DNA of 43,006 bases, taken from Cytophagales bacterium (GTDB lineage Bacteria > Bacteroidota > Bacteroidia > Cytophagales > 172606-1). A model generated the notes under the pieces. It was not told where the DNA came from and searched no databases. It saw only the letters and a list, made by a program, of their open reading frames with translations. The stretch lies in assembly GCA_030448185.1 (NCBI GenBank), contig JAUJNL010000054.1, positions 1-43,006 of the forward strand, read 5' to 3'. The stretch's first letter is position 1. Every line of letters begins with the position of its first letter. Below are positions 1 to 11,604 of the stretch, piece after piece. The position numbers and the translations under genes are program-made.

Positions 1-1613
<1,613 letters not shown>

Positions 1614-1808
1614 CTAAATTGGACTGTTTCGCTCAGGACTAATTTCAGGATTAGGGCTCCGGCAACACTGCTGCTGGATTATTTCTGTATCTTTCGTTTC
1701 AGTATTTTTATTTATTTACTAATTTACACGGAATAAAATGCACTATTTCGGGCTACTTCCTTAGATTATTTAACTATTGGCGGGTTAATTTAAAGGCAGT
1801 TACGCTAC

Positions 1809-4610
1809 ATGCGCAGTATGTTACCAGAATTTCGATCCGTTACGCATTATAGATATCTATTTTCCCTGGTTTTAATCTTAGCTAGTTCCTTTGCAAGGGG
1901 CCAGTCTTTGCTCAAGCTTAGGGATGGGGCGGAGCGTTATCCACTGGAGCACTACATTGAGGTGCTGGAAGATCCGCAGCAGCAGTTTACTATTGCCCAA
2001 GTAAGTTCGCCAGCGTTTGCCACCAGGTTTCGCCCCGATACCAAATCTAACCAGAATTACGGCTATACCACTTCTGGGTACTGGCTCCGGTTGCGTATTC
2101 ATTCAACCGAAACCCGGCAACGGTCTTGGCTCATCCGGGTCTTTAACTCATCTCTGGAGGAAGCAGTTTGCTATATCCCGGATTCTAGTGCCGCGGTGCC
2201 CCCTACCAGCCGCTACCTTATCAAGCAGGCAGGCACGCTGTCTGACTTCCGTCAACGGGAAGTAAAGTTCCGTTATCCCGTTTTCCCGGTAACTATTCAT
2301 CCGGGGGAAGTCAAAACCTTGTATTTTTATTTTGCCAGCCGGGCCCCGCTGCATTTTCCGATGGAAATGGTGACCTTACAGCATTTTGCGGCTCAGGACC
2401 ACCTCGAACAACTGCTTCAGGGCCTCTATTACGGCATTCTGATGGCCATGATTTTTTACAACTTGTTTCTTTATATATCCATTCATGATCGGAATTACCT
2501 GTATTACCTCCTGTATGTAATTAGTTTCGGCTTACTGCAGGCGTCCATCACCGGGATGGCCAATGAATACCTTTGGTCTACTCCATCTTGGCTGGCTGAT
2601 CATAGTATTCCGGTTTTTGCGGCAATCACTGCCATACTCGGGTCTCTGTTTTGCTCTCATTACCTGAATCTCCCTAAGAACGCGCCTTTCCTCTACAAAG
2701 CATTTTTGGGGTTAATCAGTGGAGCGGTTTTGCTGCTGCTCAGTAATCTGCTGAGCAATACTTTTGTCAGCATTGTATTTTCCACCATAATCGGAATGGC
2801 TTTTGCCCTGCTGGTCTTTATCGCAGCGCTATATTGTCTGTGGACCAACTTCCGGCCGGCCCTTTACCTGCTGATCGCCTGGAGTGTCCTGCTGGTAGGT
2901 ATTATGCTCTTTACGCTGAACAGCTTTGGAGTACTGCCCAGTAATTTTCTCACTACCAATAGCATACAGATCGGATCGGCGATGGATGTGATTCTGCTGT
3001 CACTGGCCCTGGCCAACCGGATCAACCTGATCCGGGATGAGAAGCTGCGGATGGAACAGGAAAAAATACAGGCGGTGGAGTCGAAAAAAATGAAGGAAGA
3101 TTTTCTGGCAGCCGTCAGCCACGAGATCCGGACTCCGATGAATGCCATTGTGGGATTTGCCCGGCTCCTGGAACAGTCGCCCCTCGACAAAAAACAGATC
3201 GACTATGCCCGGCACATCCGCCTGTCGGCCGATAACCTGCTCATTATCATCAATGACATTCTGGACATTGCTAAAATAGGAGCGGGAAAAATTAATTTTG
3301 AACGGGTAGAAGTCCGCTTAGCTGAGATATTCCGGTTGCTTTCCGAAACGGTTAGCTTCCAGGTAAAAGAGAAGGAATTAAAGGTAGGCTACCAGATAGA
3401 TCCCCAGATACCGGCTGTATTCCTGGGAGATCCGGTGCGGCTCCATCAGGTTTTGCTCAATTTACTGAGCAATGCCGTGAAGTTTACCCAGCAGGGAGAA
3501 GTGCGGTTGAAAGCAGAATTGTATGCTGAGGACGAAAACCAGTTAACCATTTCCTTCTGCGTTGAAGATACGGGTATTGGCATTCCCCCGGATAAATTGC
3601 CCATTATTTTTGACAGTTTTACCCAGGCATCTACCCAAACCACCCGGATGTACGGCGGTACTGGCCTGGGACTTACCATTGTCAAACAGTTGGTAGAGTT
3701 ACAGGGAGGTCAGGTATTTGTGGAAAGTCAGGAGAATTCAGGATCGGTATTTACGGTTATCTTACCTTTTTACAAGGCGTCTTCCCTATCGAATCCTTCC
3801 AATAGCACTCCTGAAGCTACCCCAATCAATTTTCCGGAGCAGTTGCGTATTCTGGTTATGGATGATAATCCAGTTAATCTGCTGGTTGCGGTGCATACGT
3901 TACACCATTGGAAGCGCTCTCTTCTGGTAGATACGGTTACTGGGGGCAAAGAAGGTATCCAGCGGCTACGCAGCCATTCCTACGATTTACTGCTGGTTGA
4001 TCTGCAAATGCCCGATATGGATGGCCTGGAAACAACCCGGTATATCCGTAATTTTCTCCCGGCTCCCCAAAGAGACGTGCCCATTTTCGGTCTTTCGGCC
4101 AGCGTGGCCGAACAGGATAAAAAGGCCGCCCTCGATGCCGGTATGAATGATTATCTGGCTAAACCCTTCGAGGTGGAGGAATTGATGCAGAAATTCAAAA
4201 ATTTAGGAGTCACCCGAAAAATAGCCTCCGGAAATGTCAACAAATTTGATATTTCTCACGTACAAAAGGCGGGCTTGGGTGATCGGGAGTTTATGATTCA
4301 GCTGATGGACATGTTCCTGGAAAAAACCCCTGATTTCATTGCCCAAATGCGGGAGGCTGCCGAAAAACACCAATGGAAAGAGGTAAGTGAGATTGCCCAT
4401 AAGATTAAATCTATCTTTATTTGCATGGGATTGCACCAGTTACAAGAGGCATTGTTACATATCGAACAAACGGCCCTCAGTGACGTTAGTGAATCGCGGG
4501 AAACACTCAGCGCCACAATTGATGCATTCCAAGCCGGATGTGAAGTGGCCTACCTGGAAATAACTACCGAAAAAGAAAATCTGGCTGAACAGATTGAATT
4601 TGGCAAGTAA
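1809..4610 (+). CDS. Hybrid sensor histidine kinase, 7TMR-DISM / HisKA / HATPase / REC / HPt
   Basis: This is a membrane sensor that carries a complete His-Asp-His phosphorelay in one 933-residue chain. In order there is a signal peptide (cleavage near FARGQ), a periplasmic 7TMR-DISM extracellular domain (about 35-190) and seven membrane helices (about 195-405). The HisKA domain has the H-box AVSHEIRTPMNA (His438). The ATPase has N-box LLNLLSNAVKF, G1 DTGIGIPP and G2 GGTGLGLTI. The receiver domain has acidic residues VMDDN, phospho-acceptor Asp731 (LLVDLQMPDMDG) and the lysine of YLAKPF. The C-terminal HPt domain has His864 in IAHKIKSIF. No separate response regulator is adjacent, so the output is presumably an unlinked regulator. 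Either MRSMLP or MLPEF (1818) could be the true start. The ligand is unknown, though 7TMR-DISM domains often sense carbohydrates or small molecules. Confidence 0.93.
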   Translation: MRSMLPEFRSVTHYRYLFSLVLILASSFARGQSLLKLRDGAERYPLEHYIEVLEDPQQQFTIAQVSSPAFATRFRPDTKSNQNYGYTTSGYWLRLRIHSTETRQRSWLIRVFNSSLEEAVCYIPDSSAAVPPTSRYLIKQAGTLSDFRQREVKFRYPVFPVTIHPGEVKTLYFYFASRAPLHFPMEMVTLQHFAAQDHLEQLLQGLYYGILMAMIFYNLFLYISIHDRNYLYYLLYVISFGLLQASITGMANEYLWSTPSWLADHSIPVFAAITAILGSLFCSHYLNLPKNAPFLYKAFLGLISGAVLLLLSNLLSNTFVSIVFSTIIGMAFALLVFIAALYCLWTNFRPALYLLIAWSVLLVGIMLFTLNSFGVLPSNFLTTNSIQIGSAMDVILLSLALANRINLIRDEKLRMEQEKIQAVESKKMKEDFLAAVSHEIRTPMNAIVGFARLLEQSPLDKKQIDYARHIRLSADNLLIIINDILDIAKIGAGKINFERVEVRLAEIFRLLSETVSFQVKEKELKVGYQIDPQIPAVFLGDPVRLHQVLLNLLSNAVKFTQQGEVRLKAELYAEDENQLTISFCVEDTGIGIPPDKLPIIFDSFTQASTQTTRMYGGTGLGLTIVKQLVELQGGQVFVESQENSGSVFTVILPFYKASSLSNPSNSTPEATPINFPEQLRILVMDDNPVNLLVAVHTLHHWKRSLLVDTVTGGKEGIQRLRSHSYDLLLVDLQMPDMDGLETTRYIRNFLPAPQRDVPIFGLSASVAEQDKKAALDAGMNDYLAKPFEVEELMQKFKNLGVTRKIASGNVNKFDISHVQKAGLGDREFMIQLMDMFLEKTPDFIAQMREAAEKHQWKEVSEIAHKIKSIFICMGLHQLQEALLHIEQTALSDVSESRETLSATIDAFQAGCEVAYLEITTEKENLAEQIEFGK

Positions 4611-4724
4611 ACGCTGATACCTATAAATCTCATTTTTTGGATACTATAAATTAAAGTTGAAACATTGCACCCCAGTAGCGGGTTTTATACCACTTAATGG
4701 ATATCTATTATTTTATAATTGAGC

Positions 4725-5183
4725 ATGGAAGACAAACTGGCATTAAAGCAAAAATTATACGAAGCATGCTTAAAAATGCAACGGAACAGTGTACAAAGGG
4801 TCAAAGATGTAATGAAGGAAGCCCAGGAAAGCGCACTGGCGGATGACGAGAATTCAGAAGAATTGTTCGATTCGTACCGGGAGCAGATGCAGCATACCCG
4901 TGATATGTATGCGTCCCAACTGCAGGTAGCCCAGAATGACTTGGAAGTATTAGAACGGGTTCCGGGTAATGACCTAACTACCGTGATTGAATCCGGGGCC
5001 GTAGTCCGGACGGAAAATCAGAATTTCTTTGTGGCAATCAGCCTGGGAAAAGTAGACCTGGATGGTAAAACGTATTTTCCTATTTCTACCTCTTCCCCCA
5101 TATTTCAGGCTATGGTTGGGCTTAAACAAGGAGCTTCTTTCCAATTTCGTGACAAGAAATATACCATTAAAGAGGTTTTTTAG
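4725..5183 (+). CDS. GreA/GreB-like protein of Bacteroidota
   Basis: This is a 152-residue soluble protein. The N-terminal half is charged and helical, including a coiled-coil-like stretch around residues 45-80. The C-terminal half ends in a pattern like the GreA/GreB C-terminal FKBP-like fold (ISTSSPIFQAMVGLKQGASF, then KYTIKEV), where Gre factors have SPLGKALLGKKVGD. Gre factors enter the RNA polymerase secondary channel and stimulate transcript cleavage. Related short Bacteroidota proteins are, as I recall, often mislabelled 3-oxoacyl-ACP synthase. The acidic pair expected at the tip of a cleavage-active coiled coil was not identified, so this could be a secondary-channel binder without cleavage activity. 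A TTG two codons upstream is possible, but ATG at 4725 is the better start. A strong terminator follows. Confidence 0.7.
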   Translation: MEDKLALKQKLYEACLKMQRNSVQRVKDVMKEAQESALADDENSEELFDSYREQMQHTRDMYASQLQVAQNDLEVLERVPGNDLTTVIESGAVVRTENQNFFVAISLGKVDLDGKTYFPISTSSPIFQAMVGLKQGASFQFRDKKYTIKEVF

Positions 5184-5290
5184 CTTCTGACGCTTAACCC
5201 GGCGAACGGTTGTATGGAATCCCGGATAAAAGGATAATGTTCTCTGCCTCCTATTTTATTCCGCTATAGACTCTGGACAATGCTTCTATT

Positions 5291-5349
5291 AAATACGCAG
5301 CAAAAGAAGCGCCGGGCCAGAAGTCCGGCGCTTCTTTTGCTGCGTATTT
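5291..5349. terminator. Bidirectional intrinsic terminator, perfect 25-bp stem
   Basis: A perfect inverted repeat has arms 5291-5315 and 5325-5349 and a 9-base loop. The GC-rich core (GCGCCGG) is flanked by A-rich sequence on one side and T-rich on the other, so it works on both strands. It lies between the convergent gre-like gene (ends 5183) and the DUF418 gene (ends 5372), where a shared terminator is expected. Confidence 0.88.
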
Positions 5350-5371
5350 ATTTATCTTAATTCCTTTCCCC

Positions 5372-6604
5372 TTAAGTAGTTTTAGAAGGCACCTCCCTGC
5401 TGCTCACGCCAATTCTGGTACTTACCATAGCCCGCCACAACCACTCTAGTGGTCCCTGCCCAAAGCGCTGCATCCACCAATGACTGCACCATACTTGTAT
5501 TGCGAAAAGTACCCCAGTTAAAGCTACCACCACGGGCAAGGAAAACCTACCCCAATAGCCTAATCCAAATCCATAAAAAATACTTACGCCCATTACTGAT
5601 TGTAGAATGTAATTGGTTAAAGTCATTCTGCCGGCTGGAATTAACAGGGTTAGTTTCCGATTAAACCAAGTCTTATTAAACAAGATGACGAGCAGGCATA
5701 GGTGGAATATGAAGATACCGATCATATTTGCCTGTGCTGTTACTAGCGACAAGAGTAAGATAAAACCTTTCGGAGGCAGCACACCAGCCTCTAACAATAC
5801 AGGAATTACAATGGAAAGTAGGCCACCCAGCAATCCAACACCTAACCCTGAGAGGCAAACCGGCACGAAATAAGGCCGGTATTTCTCAATCTGGGTAAGC
5901 AGTTGCACCCGGCCAGCCCAGATTCCAAGCAGAAAATAGCCGCTGATTGTCAGGGCGAAGCTAATGGCAGAGAATGAAAGGAAGCTACTTTGGTTAGTCG
6001 AAGTAACGTTAGCCTTAATCATTTCCACATAGGATGGGTCTTGCAGCAAAGTGGCTCCTAAGTGGGTAGTATGGCCTGCTGAAGAGGAGGCAAACACGGA
6101 TTGTAAAAGCTCACTCAGATTTGGTACGACTACACTTAAAAAGACTGCTACAATAAAAATAGCTTTGGTATTCAGCCGGTACAAGAATAACAGGACCAAT
6201 CCAGCCAGTGCGTACCAGTGCAAAATATCTCCGGCCCAGATAAAATAAGCGTGAGCAAGGCCGAAAATCATTAGCACAAGCAGTCTTTTGATAAAGTTGG
6301 CTTGGAACGCTTCCCCTTTCTCTTCGTACTTGCGGAGCTGGAAGTAGAATCCGAGGCCAAATAGAAAAGAAAACAAGGCCCGGAATTTATTATTGAAAAA
6401 GATGAGTAAGAAGTAATGTAATAGCTGGTCGGTATTTGAGAGCTGGGCCCCAGTTTCTCTAACATCCCAACCTGAAAAATACTCGACCATCCGAACCAAA
6501 AAAACGCCAAATAGTGCGTAGCCACGAAGCACATCAACAAATAACAAACGGGAGGATGATTGCTCAAGACGATTTGAATCACCCATTTGTAAAGCGGTAA
6601 TCAT
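5372..6604 (-). CDS. DUF418 family integral membrane protein
   Basis: This 410-residue protein of about ten membrane helices is recognised by both family ends. Near the N-terminus is FVDVLRGYALFGVFLVRM. At the C-terminus, GRMTLTNYILQS and a basic GQGPLEWLWR motif form the DUF418 core. Members are inner-membrane proteins of unknown biochemical role, distantly like acyltransferase-3-type carriers, and have been proposed to move or modify lipids or small molecules. The frame is intact at normal length. It converges on the gre-like gene across the 25-bp terminator and has no obvious operon partner. MGDSN, six codons in, is an alternative start. Confidence 0.85.
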   Translation of the reverse strand: MITALQMGDSNRLEQSSSRLLFVDVLRGYALFGVFLVRMVEYFSGWDVRETGAQLSNTDQLLHYFLLIFFNNKFRALFSFLFGLGFYFQLRKYEEKGEAFQANFIKRLLVLMIFGLAHAYFIWAGDILHWYALAGLVLLFLYRLNTKAIFIVAVFLSVVVPNLSELLQSVFASSSAGHTTHLGATLLQDPSYVEMIKANVTSTNQSSFLSFSAISFALTISGYFLLGIWAGRVQLLTQIEKYRPYFVPVCLSGLGVGLLGGLLSIVIPVLLEAGVLPPKGFILLLSLVTAQANMIGIFIFHLCLLVILFNKTWFNRKLTLLIPAGRMTLTNYILQSVMGVSIFYGFGLGYWGRFSLPVVVALTGVLFAIQVWCSHWWMQRFGQGPLEWLWRAMVSTRIGVSSREVPSKTT

Positions 6605-7117
6605 AGGAGTGGGTTCAAAAAATGTAATATTAAATCAGAATCTATTACGTGTAATATTTTATTACTTTAATACCTTAAATAGGGATATAGTAATCATTTA
6701 ATAGGATAAAATTTTTATTCAATAGATGGGTAAATGCTCCTTTTAATATAACCTATTATCAACATGGGGGTTGGGTTATAGAAAATCAATGAGCCTGCTT
6801 ATGCCAGGAAAAATCATCTGGCACGGAGAATCATGTTATTGAGATGATGTATATGGAAAAATGTGGTCTAACTTAAAAAAACTCCTTTTGCCAAACCGGC
6901 AAAGCCGCGCTATTTGCTATGCATAATAGAAACAGATCGCCTAAGCCTTAAGACAGGCAGCTGATTTACCGAGGCCGTGGCAGCAGGGACTATTCACCTA
7001 CTATTCCCAATCCGGGTACGGTTACCCTTACCTGGTTTATGCGGTTACTGAACAATAATTCGTGGGTATTCGCCCTAACTAAAAAATAGCGAAGAAGTAG
7101 TATATAGGATCCTACCT
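6605..7117. other. Gene-free stretch between the DUF418 gene and trmB
   Basis: About 510 AT-rich bases. The part next to 6604 should hold the DUF418 promoter, though no clean -7 box was found. A small hairpin (TTTGCC, 5-base loop, GGCAAA, 6887-6903) is the only structure noted. No convincing reading frame, tRNA or repeat was seen. Confidence 0.5.
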
Positions 7118-7777
7118 CTACTCGTCGAACTTAAAGTGCAAATAGTGAATGTTCATTCCTTCTTTCACGTATTTCTGTTCATAACGCGTCTGAATGCCAT
7201 AATGATAACGCATCAGTTCGGAGTGGTATAAATCTCTGGTATATTCCAGGTCTTTGATCTTTTCCGTCTTCAGTACTTCCAGGGTGAAGTCAAACAATTG
7301 AGAATTATCCGTTTTCAGGTGAACCATTCCCCCGGGGATCATGAGTTTGCGATACAATTGGAGGTAACGCGGACTGGTAAGCCGGCGTTTTTCCTGGTTC
7401 TCCTTGGGCCGCGGGTCAGGGAAAGGCAACCATATTTCACTGATTTCTCCCGGAGCAAAGAACTGGTCCAGAAAATCAATGGTAGCCCGCAAGAACGCCA
7501 CGTTCTTTAACTCTTGCGCCTCGGCAATCAGGGCCCCCTTCCACATACGGTCCCCTTTTACATCCACCCCAACAAAATTGCGGTAGGGAAACTGCGGGGC
7601 AAATCCGGTACTGTATTCGCCGCGGCCACAACCCAGCTCGACGGTGATGGGGTATTCATTATGAAAATAATCCTCGTTCCAACGACCCCGTATATGCTCA
7701 TACAGGGGTTTTCCGGGTTCGAGAATGTTTTCTTTCAGGGTATTTTCGTGGTATCGTTGCAATTTCCTTCGGGACAT
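7118..7777 (-). CDS. trmB: tRNA (guanine-N7-)-methyltransferase TrmB
   Basis: TrmB uses S-adenosylmethionine to methylate N7 of guanine 46 in the variable loop of tRNA. The 219-residue frame is complete. It shows the SAM-binding motif VELGCGRGEY (46-55) and the acidic strand NFVGVDVKGDR. The family signature EIWLPFPDPRPKENQEKRR (114-132) contributes the catalytic aspartate and the tRNA-binding basic patch, and the C-terminal TRYEQKYVKEG is also characteristic. Length and motif order match Bacteroidota TrmB. No upstream partner was found, and it is probably transcribed alone. Confidence 0.96.
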   Translation of the reverse strand: MSRRKLQRYHENTLKENILEPGKPLYEHIRGRWNEDYFHNEYPITVELGCGRGEYSTGFAPQFPYRNFVGVDVKGDRMWKGALIAEAQELKNVAFLRATIDFLDQFFAPGEISEIWLPFPDPRPKENQEKRRLTSPRYLQLYRKLMIPGGMVHLKTDNSQLFDFTLEVLKTEKIKDLEYTRDLYHSELMRYHYGIQTRYEQKYVKEGMNIHYLHFKFDE

Positions 7778-7891
7778 GGTTTGTTAAAGCATACGGATTA
7801 CATGGTTTTAGGTTCAGTTTCCCGCGCGGGAATCCTGCCTGAACATTGGTATTTCGCCGTAGGATGGTCGGAATAAAATACTTCTGTCAAC

Positions 7892-9936
7892 TCACCATAT
7901 TTTTACCCTTTTATCAGGCGCCAGGTATAGGGAATCGGATGGCTGGACGTTAAAGGCAGTATAAAATTCAGGAATATTGCGAACCACTCCATTTACCCGG
8001 AATTTGGCGGGTGAGTGGGGATCCGTTTTTACCTGATTTCTTAGTGCTTCTTCCCGGGCTTTGTTCAGCCAGACTTGCGCCCAGCCAATAAACACCCGCT
8101 GGTCGCCGCTAAAGTCATCCAGCACCGGCGCGGGTTTTCCCTGCAGACTCGTATGATACGCCTTGAGGGCAATGCTTAAGCCCCCCAAATCCCCAATGTT
8201 TTCCCCCAAGGTAAACTCTCCGTTTACATTCAGGTCATCGAATACCTTGAACTCGTTGTACTGAGCTACTAAGGAACTGGTCCTTTTTTTAAATTCCTGC
8301 TTGTCGGTTGCGGTCCACCAGTCACGTAGCACGCCATTGCCATCAAAAGTACTCCCCTGATCATCAAAACCATGTCCGATTTCGTGGCCGATCACCGCCC
8401 CGATACCACCGTAGTTCACCGCATCTTCCGCATTCATGTCAAAGAAAGGCGGCTGTAAAATAGCAGCCGGAAAAACAATTTCGTTCAAAGGCGGATTGTA
8501 ATAAGCATTTACCGTTTGCGGAGTCATTCCCCATTCACCGCGGTCTACGGGCTTACCCAGTTTTTTAATGTTACGGTTGTATTCGAACAGCGTAGCCCGC
8601 TGCATGTTCCCGTAGAGGTCGTTTTTTACCACTTTCAATGCGGAATAATCCCTCCATTTATCGGGATAGCCAATTTTGGGAGTGAATTTGCTCATTTTAG
8701 CTAATGCTTGTTTCTTGGTCTCTTCACTCATCCAGTCCAGTTCTTTAATGCTGACCTCGTAGGCCTTAAGCAGATTGCCTACCAGGGTTAGCATCCGTTC
8801 TTTGGCCTGCGGCGGAAAATGCTTCTTCACGTATACTTTGCCTACCATTTCTCCCAGGTTTGCATTGACCAGGTTGACAGCTCGGCGCCACTCCGGACGT
8901 TGCTCTTGCATGCCGTAGAGCGTTTTGTTATAAAACGCGAAGTGCTCCTGATCCAATGCAGTAGTCAGCACTTGTGCCGCCCCGTGAATAACCCCCAAGT
9001 CAGGTACATTTTCCAGGTATCCAGGGGCGTGGTTTTAAGGATGGTATTGAGGCTCTTGGTATATTCTACCTGAGTAATTACGATACTGTCCTGTTTTGCC
9101 ACGTCCGAGGCTTGCAGGAAAGTACGCCAGTCAAAATCGGGCAGTAAGGTATTGAGGTCTTTGACGGCGTATTTATTATACAAGGCCGCTATGTCCGGGG
9201 TCTGTTCTTTTTTCATGTGCTTGGAGGCAAGAGAAGTCTCAAGGGCCATGATCTTGGCGGCTTTTTTCGGAGCTATTGCTAATACCGGCCAGACGCAGCA
9301 TATTTTCAATGTGCTTCACGTACTTGCTCCGGATGTCGGCTGATTTGGCATCGGTCAGCAAATAATATTCCCGTTCGGGCAGGCCGAGCCCTCCCTGCCA
9401 GGTAAGCAGCATATACCGGGAGGGTCTTTAAAATCTTCATTTACCCCAATTGTCAAAGGCACCAAGTTGCCTAGTTTGTTGGCGTAGGCGAGGTAGCTGG
9501 CCAAATCTTTATAGCTGGCAATAGCCTCAATCCGCCGGAACTCAGGCTTCAGGGGTGACAGGCCTAATGAATCCCGCACTTTCCGGTTTAGGTATGCCTG
9601 ATAAAAATCGCCTATTTTCTGCTCTTCCGAACCCGGGGCAAACTTCCCGGATGCGGATGCTTCAATAATGGCTTTTACATTCTCCTCTGCCTGGTCTCTT
9701 ACCATCGAACCGGTTCCATAAGTGGATTTATCGGCCGGAATCGGTGTTTGCTTCATCCAGTTTCCGTTCACGTAGGCCGTAAAGTTGTCACCGGGTTTTA
9801 CCTTCAGATCCATATTCTGGGTAATAATACCGGAACGGAGGGCTGGTTTGTCGTCATCCCGCTGGTGATAGGCACTCATTGCCACCAGTGCTGCCGCGGC
9901 AAGGAAAATACCGAGAAGTTTAGTAGTATGTTTCAT
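7892..9936 (-). CDS. M13 (neprilysin/PepO-like) zinc metallopeptidase, frameshifted
   Basis: M13 endopeptidases are exported and cleave short peptides. The likely start is MKHTTKLLGIF at 9936, followed by a hydrophobic signal sequence. The N-terminal domain carries KPGDNFTAYVNGNWMK. The catalytic part has NAYYNPPLNEIVFPA, then zinc motif HEIGH (8372-8386), then GENIGDLGG with the third zinc ligand. The family terminus, usually CxxW, reads VKIW. The frame is broken three times: near 9421 (one base lost), at the T6 run 9262-9267 (one base too many), and near 9000 in a G run (one base lost). Correcting each gives uninterrupted family sequence of about 680 residues. I therefore treat it as one gene damaged by indels that are probably errors. 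It starts 111 bases downstream of the folC stop on the same strand. Confidence 0.88.
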
Positions 9937-10047
9937 AGGAGTAAGGGGGAGTAAAGTAAGGGTAAGCCTTCGGTATGGCTTCATAGGGTCTCTTGCGTGA
10001 AATTGCGAAATAATTTGCCTAATAACCCTAAATGGCGCTAAAAAGTG

Positions 10048-11335
10048 CTAGATTTCATTTATCTCAGCTACCACGAAGGTGCTGCCCCCAACAAAAATCA
10101 GGTCCTCTGGGGTAGCCTTGGCGGGCTGCTACCAGGCATCGTTCACTTGGGGTATTACTTCACCGCGGAGCCCGTAAGACAACGCCTGCTGTTGGAGTTC
10201 AGCTGCAGGCATGGCCCGGGGAATATTGGCCTGGCAGAAAAAGTAGTAAGCATCCTGAGGAAGCAGTTTCAGCACCAGCGTTAAATCCTTATCGTTTACT
10301 GTTCCCAGGATGAAATAGCACTGATTGAAGGGTATATGGCCTAATTGTTTTACGATCTCCCGGATCCCGCCCTCATTGTGACCGGTATCGCAGATGGTAA
10401 GCGGCCGATAGGAAAGGATCTGCCAGCGGCCTTTCAGACCCGTCAGCGTAGTCACCTGGGCAAAAGCCTCCCGAACCGACTGCTCATCCAGCCGGTACCC
10501 TAAACCTTGCAACACTTCCACTGTTTGCATCACCCCGGCTATATTTTTTAACTGGTACGCTCCCAATAACTGGCAGTCCAGCCCCTGGTACGCTAAGTGT
10601 CCCTCCTTTCGGACGTCCACACGGCGAAATATCCCTTGCAAGCCATAGTCCTGTACCTGGTAGCACTCCGAAGCAAAATACAGCGGAGCCCTTTCCTGAG
10701 CAGCTTTTTCCCGGAATACGGAGGCAACTTCCTCCTGGTATTCGCTGATCACGACGGGGACGCCATTTTTAATGATGCCTGCTTTCTCGGCGGCAATTTG
10801 AATCAAGGTTTCCCCCAAAATATCCTGGTGGTCGTAACTGATATTGGTAATAACGCTTACATCGGGGCGAATAATATTGGTAGAATCCAGCCTGCCTCCC
10901 AGCCCGACCTCAATCACGGCAACTTCCACCCGTTCACGGGCAAAATGATCGAATGCCATGGCAACCGTAGTCTCAAAAAGGATGGATTGATCCCTTCAAT
11001 GGACGCTTGATTACGGGCCACAAAGCCCATTACCGCTTCGGGTTCCATTTCACGGCCATTGATCCGGATACGTTCCGTGAAAGATTTGAGGTGCGGGGAA
11101 GTGTAGAGCCCGGTTTTATAGCCGGCGGACTGCAGAATGGCTGCCAACAGGTGCGAGGTGCTGCCTTTGCCGTTGGTGCCTGCTACGTGAATCGTGCGGA
11201 AGTGCCGTTGGGGATTGCCAAGACTCGCGCAAAAGGCAATGGTATTGTGTAAATCCGCTTTATAGGCAGCCTTCCCGACGCGGTGAAACATGGGAGCCGG
11301 TCGTAGAGGTAAGATAAAGTTTCCGCGTAGTTCAT
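10048..11335 (-). CDS. folC: Bifunctional folylpolyglutamate/dihydrofolate synthase FolC, frameshifted
   Basis: FolC joins glutamate to dihydropteroate or to folates, using ATP. Visible motifs are the P-loop HVAGTNGKGSTSH, the folate-site segment GLYTSPHLKSFTERIR, the mid-domain VIEVGLGGRLDSTNI and SVITNISYDHQDILG, and the C-terminal CDTGHNEGG. The start is ATG at 11335 (MNYAETLSYLYDRLP). The frame shifts one base later near 11290. It shifts again at the A5 run 10975-10979 (T5 on the coding strand, six expected). An in-frame TAG (10129-10131) interrupts the last 30 codons, after which the family end FVGGSTFVVAE continues to the true stop at 10048. The corrected length of about 430 residues is normal. 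folC is usually indispensable, so these breaks are more likely sequence errors than a pseudogene. In many Bacteroidota it follows tonB, as here. Confidence 0.9.
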
Positions 11336-11375
11336 ATCGCCAGGAAAAGAAGTGCGAAGATGGCGGAAATAATCA

Positions 11376-11585
11376 GCCTACAAAAGTTTTACCCGCTTTG
11401 GGTGTACGACAAATTGCAGATCAACCATTAAACTTTGTTCGTGTTGTTCCGCATTTGCAATGCGGAACTGAGAAAAGGGCATTTCAAATGCCCGGCTATA
11501 CACATCCGCATTGCAACTATTCTCAGCGAAGCTAAATGCGGATGAACGCTCTGCATTTTGTCGTACACCCCCCGCTTTTGTAGGC
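11376..11585. repeat. 210-bp nested palindromic intergenic element
   Basis: The ends are an 11-bp perfect inverted repeat, GCCTACAAAAG (11376-11386) and CTTTTGTAGGC (11575-11585). A second 14-bp perfect inverted repeat lies inside (11400-11413 with 11557-11570, GGGTGTACGACAAA). Within these are three hairpins: 11446-11468 (8-bp stem GTTCCGCA), 11477-11493 (8-bp stem GGGCATTT, one-base loop) and 11503-11544 (10-bp stem CATCCGCATT). It sits between folC and tonB and encodes no convincing protein. The form is that of a REP/RAYT-type or MITE-like element. It is non-autonomous, and no transposase is in the window. Confidence 0.75.
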
Positions 11586-11604
11586 ATTCTTCATCGAAAA
11601 TACC

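Noticed and set aside
6900..7110. Possible degenerate reading frame or tRNA upstream of trmB
   Set aside because: No TPsiC-like GGTTCRANYCC sequence or acceptor stem was found, and frames are short.
11378..11587. 69-codon minus-strand frame inside the palindromic element
   Set aside because: It is explained by the nested inverted repeats. It has no start context or motif.
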